The notes under the pieces are model-generated. The model saw only the letters and a list, made by a program, of their open reading frames with translations. It did no database searches and was not told the DNA's origin. Made by a program: the position numbers and the translations under genes. Shown here in pieces: positions 42,601-48,581 of a stretch of 64,000 nt of DNA (within the stretch, counting starts at the first letter, position 1; every line of letters starts with the position of its first letter). Source of the stretch: JAEUJZ01 sp964460115 (GTDB taxonomy: Bacteria; Myxococcota_A; Polyangia; Palsa-1104; JAEUJZ01); assembly GCA_964460115.1 (NCBI GenBank), contig CAYWPR010000002.1:62001-126000 (forward strand). The letters run 5' to 3'.

Positions 42601-43445
42601 GCATTGGCTTCTTGCCCGATGCGCCCATCCAGATCGATGTGCCCGCCAAGCTGCTCCTGAATCTGGTCCATAAACCAGGCAAAATGCGGACTGCGCGAAT
42701 CGATGGAGCAGACGATGGTAATTCCGGGCGGCAATTCGGAAGGCAAAAAGCGTGGCAAAGGATTCGACTGGCCTTCCGCTTCGACTTCATCAAGCCCATC
42801 CAGAACCAGCAGCAGATCGTCACCGGCCTCAAGTCCCTGCTGCGCCACTCGCGACAGAAGCTGGATCAGGCGCAGTTCGGGCGGAGCATCGGAGTCGGTC
42901 TGGTTCGAATACTGCGCCTCGATCTGCGCCGCCAAGGCGCGCAGCACAGCTCCGGGACGCGCTGAATCGGCAACCATGCGTCGCAAAAAATGATGCGGAA
43001 CCGCGCGCCCGCGCTGCTGTTCCAATTTATTGAGCAGGGAGACCACAAGAGCGGTCTTGCCGACGCCCGGCTGGCCGCTGACCACGACCCATCCGCCGCG
43101 GCGAATGGCTTCATCCAAAGCATCCAGCACGGGCTGACGGCCATAAAGTTCACTGTGGCGCTGGCGTTCGCTGGTCCAGTCAAAAACCTCGTTAATGCGG
43201 CGCCGTCGCCCCTGCAGACCGCGTTCGCGCAGGCGGCGCACCAGATCGGATGGATCGCATTGCTCAAGCAGCAGATCGATCTTGGCGTCGCGATCTAGCC
43301 CCGGTTGTAGCCGCACGAGCACGCTGGGGTACTCGTCGTAGACAAATCCATTAAAGTCGCTGTCTGTGGGAAGCAGCGCATCGATCAACCGACGCATCTC
43401 AGGAGGCGTCGGTGTGGATTCGCGGGAAGAGATTGCCAGACTCAC
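39606..43445 (-). CDS. NACHT-type STAND NTPase with WD40 repeats and death-like N-terminal domain
   Basis: A 1279-residue protein. I choose GTG 43445; TTG 43466 is possible and the open frame reaches 43880. Residues 15-75 (MRRLIDALLPTDSDFNGF...KIDLLLEQCD) look like an effector-associated (death-like) adaptor domain. The NACHT ATPase follows: Walker A GQPGVGKT at 124-131 and Walker B LLVLDGLDE at 212-220 with tandem acidic residues. A helical region (about 300-585) leads to 14-16 WD40 repeats (about 585-1250, each with GH...WD). Such STAND proteins sense a ligand through repeats and oligomerise to recruit an effector; some protect against phage. No TIR, protease or nuclease gene is adjacent. 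Divergent from the symporter by 78 bases. Confidence 0.88.
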   Translation of the reverse strand: MSLAISSRESTPTPPEMRRLIDALLPTDSDFNGFVYDEYPSVLVRLQPGLDRDAKIDLLLEQCDPSDLVRRLRERGLQGRRRRINEVFDWTSERQRHSELYGRQPVLDALDEAIRRGGWVVVSGQPGVGKTALVVSLLNKLEQQRGRAVPHHFLRRMVADSARPGAVLRALAAQIEAQYSNQTDSDAPPELRLIQLLSRVAQQGLEAGDDLLLVLDGLDEVEAEGQSNPLPRFLPSELPPGITIVCSIDSRSPHFAWFMDQIQEQLGGHIDLDGRIGQEANAQACQALVMYRGAKLGLSDTQIERLANAADGNLLCAVKLLELLLERGEMPLDELISNISPGIESLLYRLWHGLSREAQVLLGILCTARQALPLPLLDEMLGLGSGEAAQHLRAARAFLQFEPAPAATSLSGQCVCFAHIALKEFVENQLDPTTLHQHQRQLGAALCSWPPLEDGLYGFRRLYALRHAVTQHVETDAFTHAAQIIGRVDYLVAKCQEHGSAALAEDFEHAAARCTLPEAARTFSDLAQALRIGSHWLAEDPSALPGLLYNLLRCANWSAAAIERVLNFATQRLRFRLAHPLQRRDVSTHTFAGHWDSVVACKLTVDSKRLVSIGLDHTVRLWDLNSGTLLMHFFGHAGGQSAFAITADGQNLMYAARDSSLAIYDLESGAQLQRLRGHSAVITTCVLHPDGQRVLTASQDNKIKIWDLESGEELLSLNGHTGAITTCLFSRDGKRAISASWDQSVRVWNVESGHEERALLGHQGAVSALCLLDGDRRLISSSWDHSLRLWRLDTGELCQVFNGHHAPVNAGVVTPDGKQLISASDDRTLKVWNIETGRVIYTFPGHTAAVKDCVLGPGGRTVLSVSEDWTLRQWDLKTGQLQRTFVGHLGSVMACAVTHDSHQVITASEDKTLKLWDLGMALEENPPEGHSDAVTSCFLTPSGTHAVTASDDQTLKLWDLQTGQVLRTLIGHTDSVSACAACPDSRRLVSASPDGTVVVWELATGTEVLRFSTAATSRRDGPSQPSGAHLAIPSDDHMIELWGMPLDRPRLAEGSALLRVRGCAVTPDGRHLITSAGDRMLRLWDLQTGAELLRCTGHTGSVNACAVHPDGRRMISASSDRLVILWDLSTGAELQRFSGHSDSVNACTISPDGKRLLSGSHDKTLRLWDLQTGAEISRLIGHKAPVTACVFSADGRRAVSAGLDYTIRLWELTSGMCFETIYGSSPFLCLDVRGDWLCAGDQMGNVWLLRAGNFSNPNAESRITRQSLMESLRKFLGRK

Positions 43446-43523
43446 GCAAATTTCATTGTAATCCAATTTGCATGTCCAGCGCCTCTTGCCCGTGATGTAA
43501 CAGTTGCGAGACAGTGCGCCAAA

Positions 43524-45311
43524 ATGGTTTTGTTCAGTCGCGCGAGCATTTTGAAAGCGCATCCGCTCGATTTGATGGCGGTGCTTGCCTACATTGCCGT
43601 CTGTGTCGGCTGCTCGTTTTGGCTGTGGCGGCGCCGCCAGCGCAAAAGCAATAACGGAGACGGCTATGCCCTGGCCGATCGCCAACTGCCGTGGTGGGTC
43701 ATTGGAGTTGCCGATGTGGCGACCGGAGACGGCGCCGATGCGTTCTGGGTCTACATTTTTTTCGTAGGCGGCTTCATAGGTTTTTACCGATTTTACTGGG
43801 TGGCGGCGATCGTCAGCCTGCCCCTTGGCGTATTTTGGGCGCGCTATTGGCGGCGCTTGGCGCTGCAAAGTCCGGGGCATCTATTTGAAGTGCGCTACGG
43901 CGGCCCCTGGGCGCGACGTTTTCGCGTGTTCGCGGCGCTATACGGCGTTTTTTGCGGACAGACCATTTTGATTGGTTATGTGCTCCGCGGTTTTGTGCAA
44001 AGTCTGGCGCCGCTTTTGGGCTGGTCGTCGTCGCGACTTTTGCTGGTATTTGGCGGTTTAACGCTGGCCTACACGCTTTTGTCCGGACTTTTGACCGTGG
44101 TCTACCTGGATCTTTTGCAATTTGGGCTAATCATGGCCGGACGAGTGGTTTTGGCAGTTTTGCTGCTTTCTGCGGCTGGAGGGCTTGGGCCCGTGCTCGA
44201 TCGCGTGGCGGCGCTGCGGGGCAGTGAATTTTTGTCGCCGTTTCCGCCCTCAGCAGCCGCGGATGCCGGACGCTTTGGCGAATTCGCGCTGGATCCGCTG
44301 TCGCTTTGTGCACTGGCTTTGTGCGGACTTTGGACGGCCGCCAATCACGCCAGCCCAGGGGTGCAAAAATCTTTGGCGGCACGTAGCGAACGGCACGCCG
44401 CCCTGGGCCAACTGCTAAACACCGTGCTATCGCTTGGAGTACGCACGCTGCCGCTGATTCTAATTGGGCTGTGCGCCGTGGCGCTGCTGCCGCCGGGCCG
44501 GCACGATACAGATCAGTGGGCCGACTTGGTACGGCAGCATGCCGGGCCCGGACTTTTCGGCTTTCTTTTGATCGGCATCATCGCCGGCTACACCTCTACC
44601 CTGGCCGGCTTGCTGAACTTCAGCGCATCGATTCTCTTGGCCGACGTGTACCGCACAGCGCTGCGGCCTAAGGCGAGCGGCAAAGAGCAAGTGACCGCCG
44701 GCCGCTTTTTGACTTTGCTCGTGGCGCTAAGCAGCAACCTGTGGGCCTGGGGATTGCTTTCGCGCATCGACGGTGCCTGGATTAACTTCATGAACTCTGT
44801 GGTGGCACTTTTCGTGTTGCCGGTGGGACTTTTGCGCTGGCTGTGGTGGCGCCTGAATATTTACGGCGAGATGATTGGTTTCATTCTCGCCTTTCCGCTG
44901 GCCTACGCCGTTTGGTTCGGCGCGCCAAAATGGCTGGGGCTGCCGGCCTTCAAAGATCGCCCCTACTGGCAGGCATTTGGAGTGCTGTTCGGGCTGGGTT
45001 TCACTGTTCTATTGATCGTGACTCTGTTGACGCCGCCGGCGCGCCGCGAAGTGCTCGAGCGTTTTTATGAACGCGTAAAGCCCCCCGGCTTTTGGGGCCA
45101 CATTGCACAGGCGCAATCGGCGAATTCGCGCAGCATGCGCTTTCACGATGTGCTGCTTGGGTTTTACGGCAGCGGCTTTGCGGCGGCGCTAATCTTGGGC
45201 ATGAACGCCATGCTGGTGCGTCGCTACACCCTTGGTGGATTGCTCCTTGTCTTGGCCGGACTGCTTGGCAAATGGGTTCTGCGACGCACGATTTCGGCGA
45301 GTGTGGGATAA
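43524..45311 (+). CDS. Sodium:solute symporter family protein
   Basis: A 595-residue membrane protein with about 13 hydrophobic segments, matching the SSS (sodium:solute symporter) family. Early signature: NGDGYALADRQLPWWVIGVADVATGDGADAFW, then VAAIVSLPLGVFWARYWRR, and a helix-8-type ANHASPGVQKSLAA. The conserved QRxLAA-type loop reads VQKSLAARSERHA. The substrate (sugar, amino acid, urea, choline) is not determined. It is the first gene of a plus-strand run, nine bases before the nucleotidyltransferase. Start ATG 43524. Confidence 0.85.
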   Translation: MVLFSRASILKAHPLDLMAVLAYIAVCVGCSFWLWRRRQRKSNNGDGYALADRQLPWWVIGVADVATGDGADAFWVYIFFVGGFIGFYRFYWVAAIVSLPLGVFWARYWRRLALQSPGHLFEVRYGGPWARRFRVFAALYGVFCGQTILIGYVLRGFVQSLAPLLGWSSSRLLLVFGGLTLAYTLLSGLLTVVYLDLLQFGLIMAGRVVLAVLLLSAAGGLGPVLDRVAALRGSEFLSPFPPSAAADAGRFGEFALDPLSLCALALCGLWTAANHASPGVQKSLAARSERHAALGQLLNTVLSLGVRTLPLILIGLCAVALLPPGRHDTDQWADLVRQHAGPGLFGFLLIGIIAGYTSTLAGLLNFSASILLADVYRTALRPKASGKEQVTAGRFLTLLVALSSNLWAWGLLSRIDGAWINFMNSVVALFVLPVGLLRWLWWRLNIYGEMIGFILAFPLAYAVWFGAPKWLGLPAFKDRPYWQAFGVLFGLGFTVLLIVTLLTPPARREVLERFYERVKPPGFWGHIAQAQSANSRSMRFHDVLLGFYGSGFAAALILGMNAMLVRRYTLGGLLLVLAGLLGKWVLRRTISASVG

Positions 45312-45320
45312 AGGGATGTC

Positions 45321-46160
45321 ATGAGCGGTCCTTTTCCGATACGAACCGCCATCGTTCCGGCCGCTGGCCTGGGTACGCGGCTTTATCCGCTGACGCTCGG
45401 CACGGCCAAGGAACTGCTGCCGCTTGGGCGCTATCCGGCGATTGTGAGCACACTTTTGGAAGCGGCGGCGGCCGACCTCAAGCGGCTGATTTTCGTCGTT
45501 TCGCGCGAAAAAGAAGGGCTGCACCGTTTTCTGCAGCGCTTTGAAATGCTGCAGGCCTTCGAAGTGCTCATTGTCGAGCAACCCCATCCGGCTGGAGTGC
45601 TCGATGCGCTGTGGCGCGGCCAGTTGGAAAATGCCAATCGCGACGATTCGCCCACTGCCGTGCTGTTTCCCGATTTGGTGCACGTGCCCGATCAAAGCGC
45701 GCTGCGTCAGCTTTGCTCGGCGCAGGCACAGTGCGGCGCGGCGCTGTTCGGCCTGCATGTCGCAGGTCCGACGCAAAAGCTTGCGCTCACGGCGGCTGTG
45801 ACTTTGCATGAGCCGCTGCAAACTCCGCAAGCGCTGGCCCTGGCTCAGCAAAGCGGTCGCCCTTTGCGCATCGCCAAAATCGGACCCGCGACCGGCGCGG
45901 CGTTTGAAATTTTGACCACCTTTGGACAGATTCAAACGCCAGCTTTTGAAGCCGGAGTCTATGCGCGCTGCCGGCCTTCTCTTCATGAACCGCTTTCGGA
46001 TGCGCTGTTTTTATCGGCGCTAAACGACCTGGCCGCCGCCGGCGAGCTTTACGGTGTTCTTTTGACCGGCGAGGTACTCGACCTAGGAACTTTGCCGGGC
46101 TACCAAGATGCCGCGACCCGTTTTCTTTCTGGGAGAGCCACTCTGCGTGGATTATCTTAG
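45321..46160 (+). CDS. GalU-like nucleotidyltransferase
   Basis: A 279-residue protein close to UTP-glucose-1-phosphate uridylyltransferases. The nucleotide-binding motif is VPAAGLGTRLYPLT, followed by TAKELLPLG (where GalU has PKEMLP). A strand AVLFPDLVHVP carries the likely metal-binding Asp, and LDLGTLPGYQDA closes the fold. GalU usually has LPDD at the metal site and the sequence FPDLVH here keeps one Asp, so activity and sugar are uncertain. ATG 45321, AAGGGA just upstream. It is followed at 15 bases by the sulfatase-fold gene. Confidence 0.8.
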   Translation: MSGPFPIRTAIVPAAGLGTRLYPLTLGTAKELLPLGRYPAIVSTLLEAAAADLKRLIFVVSREKEGLHRFLQRFEMLQAFEVLIVEQPHPAGVLDALWRGQLENANRDDSPTAVLFPDLVHVPDQSALRQLCSAQAQCGAALFGLHVAGPTQKLALTAAVTLHEPLQTPQALALAQQSGRPLRIAKIGPATGAAFEILTTFGQIQTPAFEAGVYARCRPSLHEPLSDALFLSALNDLAAAGELYGVLLTGEVLDLGTLPGYQDAATRFLSGRATLRGLS

Positions 46161-46175
46161 ACGGCGTCTGTAAAG

Positions 46176-47483
46176 ATGAGCGCCTCACGGCCTAACCTTT
46201 TGCTGCTCACCGTCGATGCCTGGCGTGCCGACTTTGTCGACGAATACGCCCATGTGGCATTGACGCCGACGCTGCACTCGCTGCTGTCGCGGGCGGTGCG
46301 CTTTGAAAAAGCCTATGCCAATGCGCCATGGACTTCACCGGCGCTGGTGTCGCTATTTTCCGGCGAAAACCCGGCCGTGCACGATGTGCACTACGAATGG
46401 TCGGCCCCGCGACAAAGGGGCCCGGCCCTGTGCCACAGCCTGCAGGCGGCGGGCTATCAGACGCCCAACATCTGTTATCTAAACCGCGTCGGCAACTATC
46501 AAAACCTTGGCTATCGCGCCGAGACAGCGCCCGACTATCCCAAAAGCGCCGACGACGAACTTTTGCAAAAGACGCTGCGCCACCTCGGCCAAAGCCGCGG
46601 CGCCCCTTGGTTTCTTTGGTATCACTATAAATTCGTCCATCTGCCGTACTGGCCCGAACCGCGCTACCGGCGGCTGTTTGGCATTGATGATCAAGAGCTG
46701 CCCGAGCGGCTGAGCACTTCCGTGTGTCAGCATTTTGTCGTCCCGCGCGATGCCTTCACGCTATCTGGCGACGATCAAGAAACTTTGCGGCGGCTTTATG
46801 CCGGCGGAGTCCGCCAGATGGACGATTTTTTGCAGCGAATCGTCGAAGAGCTTTCAGCGGCCAAGCTGCTCGACGACACCATTTTGGTCATCACTGCCGA
46901 TCACGGCGACGAACTGCTTGAGCATGGCCACGTCGGACATGCTTCGACGGCGCATCACGCAACGCTTTTCGAAGAAGTTTTGCGCATTCCTCTAATCATC
47001 GTGGATCCGCGCCGCAAAACTTCGCGAGTGGTTTTCGAGCGCGTGCAAGGCCTGGATCTATATTCGACTTTGTTGTCGCTTTGCGGGGTCGCGGCGCGAA
47101 CGCCGGACGCTCCAAATCGGTCCGAAGCAGTGGATTTGTCCTCGCTGATTTTGCACGATAGCCTGCCCGCTGCGCTGCTTGCGTCGCGGCGCTTTTACTT
47201 TCAAAGCGCAAAAATGGGATATCTGACGCCGGCCGAAAAAGCCCATCAGCTTATTTGCGGACTTTCCGACGGTACGAAAAAGTACATTTGGGAAAATTAT
47301 GAAAGCGAGCGCCGCCTTTTATTTGATTTGGCGACCGATCCGCAGGAAATAAAGCCCCTTTGTGAAGGACCCGCCGTTTTGTCGGCGCACGCCGAGCTTG
47401 TGCACTTTGTTGCCAACGCCGAAGCGCAAAAAGCGGCGCGACAAATTGCCGGCCGCGACGATCGCGCTAGGATCGCCCCATGA
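46176..47483 (+). CDS. Sulfatase-fold (alkaline phosphatase superfamily) hydrolase
   Basis: A 435-residue protein of the sulfatase/alkaline phosphatase superfamily. The N-terminal block is NLLLLTVDAWRADF with metal Asp14. The nucleophile region is ANAPWTSPALVSLFSG (T53-S54-P55), with no Cys or Ser in the sulfatase CxPxR formylglycine motif. ITADHGDELLEHGHVGHAS supplies Asp and His ligands. Because the formylglycine motif is not intact, a Thr/Ser-nucleophile phosphodiesterase or phosphotransferase is more likely than a sulfatase. There is no signal peptide, so it may act in the cytoplasm. Overlaps the DciA-like gene by four bases (ATGA). Confidence 0.85.
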   Translation: MSASRPNLLLLTVDAWRADFVDEYAHVALTPTLHSLLSRAVRFEKAYANAPWTSPALVSLFSGENPAVHDVHYEWSAPRQRGPALCHSLQAAGYQTPNICYLNRVGNYQNLGYRAETAPDYPKSADDELLQKTLRHLGQSRGAPWFLWYHYKFVHLPYWPEPRYRRLFGIDDQELPERLSTSVCQHFVVPRDAFTLSGDDQETLRRLYAGGVRQMDDFLQRIVEELSAAKLLDDTILVITADHGDELLEHGHVGHASTAHHATLFEEVLRIPLIIVDPRRKTSRVVFERVQGLDLYSTLLSLCGVAARTPDAPNRSEAVDLSSLILHDSLPAALLASRRFYFQSAKMGYLTPAEKAHQLICGLSDGTKKYIWENYESERRLLFDLATDPQEIKPLCEGPAVLSAHAELVHFVANAEAQKAARQIAGRDDRARIAP

Positions 47484-48082
47484 TCGAAAAAGCAATAGTG
47501 CTGCGACCGCGACGCCGGCGACGCAATTCCGCGACGCCCAAAGCAGGCTGGGACATGGTGGTCACGGCGGCCCAGCGGCTGGGTCTGTGGGACTCGCTGT
47601 TTGCGCATGCCGCGCGGCGCGCTTTTTCAGCGGCTTGTCATCGGCTGGTTCCGCGGCTTGAGCCGCAAGCGCGTGCCGAGGGGCTGGAAGCCAGCGGAAA
47701 AGCGCTGCTAGTTCGCGTCAGCTCGTCGGCAGTGGCCAGCGAGCTTGTCTATGTCAAAGACCTGCTGCTCGATCAGGTCAACGCCGAGCTCGATCTATTG
47801 CGACCGCGCTCGCGCACCGGCAAGCCGGGCGCAGCCTTGCACATTGAACGATTGCAGTACCGCGTCGGATCGATAAAAACCCTTCCCGATCACGCCGCAT
47901 GGAGCGAGCAAGAAGCGCTGACCCCGAGAAACCCGCAGCCGCCGCTCAAACGCGCCCCGTGGGATCTAGAGGTCGCCGCGGCCTTGACCTTGGTCCCTGA
48001 TCAAACGACGCGCGATGCCCTGGCGGCGCTTTACGCCGCCGCCGTTTCTTCGACGCCGCCGACTCCCACAAATCGCCGCTAG
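47480..48082 (+). CDS. DciA-like (DUF721) protein
   Basis: A 200-residue protein of the DUF721/DciA family, whose known member helps load replicative helicase DnaB. The basic N-terminus (RPRRRRRNS) precedes the DUF721 core: WDMVVTAAQRLGLWDSLFAHA, PQARAEGLEASGKALLVRVSSSAVASELVYVKDLLLDQVNAEL in part. The C-terminal half beyond about 130 is poorly conserved and longer than in the minimal family. It overlaps the sulfatase-fold gene by ATGA and ends four bases into the convergent gene. The family link is moderately sure and the role in replication is inferred. Confidence 0.78.
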   Translation: MIEKAIVLRPRRRRRNSATPKAGWDMVVTAAQRLGLWDSLFAHAARRAFSAACHRLVPRLEPQARAEGLEASGKALLVRVSSSAVASELVYVKDLLLDQVNAELDLLRPRSRTGKPGAALHIERLQYRVGSIKTLPDHAAWSEQEALTPRNPQPPLKRAPWDLEVAAALTLVPDQTTRDALAALYAAAVSSTPPTPTNRR

Positions 48083-48543
48083 CTCTCGGCGGAACCGCTC
48101 GGGTCTTTGACTTTCTTGACGGTGGTGCGGTTTTTGAACTCGGGTTTGATCAGCGCCTGATCATTGGGAATAAAGCGAATTTCGGTCTTTATTTCGAAAG
48201 ACAAAGACGTCAAAAGCTGCTGAAGCTCGCCGGACAAGTTGACCGTCTCGAGAAATCGCCGCACCTCAGAGCCGACGATGCGAACGACCTCGTCCTTGGA
48301 CGCCGAGGCCTGCACAATCAAATAGGCCGCGACCTCGCGCGGCAAATTAAATTCTGAGACCAGCCGGCGAATTCCGTCCTCGGTGCTGTTAAATGCCGCT
48401 CCGCCGGCGCTGATGGCGCGACGTACGACATCGGGCAAAAGCTTTTCCAAGCGTTCGCGCAGGCGGTATTCTTCGCTGCCGTCGTCCGAGGGCATAAACC
48501 CTGGATTAGACGTCTCGCGGCGATCTCTAGGGTCCGACGACAT
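48079..48543 (-). CDS. Hypothetical protein, possibly helical and granule-associated
   Basis: A 154-residue protein of unknown family. ATG 48543 (MSSDPRDRRETS) is preferred to the upstream frame start at 48579; a later ATG lies at residue 17. The central part (about 30-100) is amphipathic and helical (LEKLLPDVVRRAISAGG, EDGIRRLVSEFNLPREVAAYL, KDEVVRIVGSEVRRFLETV), slightly resembling phasin-type helices, then a Thr/Lys-rich tail. No motif of activity. It overlaps the convergent DciA-like gene by four bases and follows the kinase-like gene by 38 bases. Confidence 0.6.
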   Translation of the reverse strand: MSSDPRDRRETSNPGFMPSDDGSEEYRLRERLEKLLPDVVRRAISAGGAAFNSTEDGIRRLVSEFNLPREVAAYLIVQASASKDEVVRIVGSEVRRFLETVNLSGELQQLLTSLSFEIKTEIRFIPNDQALIKPEFKNRTTVKKVKDPSGSAES

Positions 48544-48581
48544 AGAGGCTAGGTTGCCGCCCCGCGTCGCAATCGTCAAAT

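Noticed and set aside
41000..43000. Transposon or phage remnants around the NACHT gene
   Set aside because: Both flanks are housekeeping-like genes with ordinary composition, and no terminal repeats or recombinase were found.
43446..43880. 145-codon extension of the NACHT-WD40 gene
   Set aside because: The extension overlaps the divergent symporter gene and contains no domain. GTG 43445 or TTG 43466 starts just before the adaptor domain.
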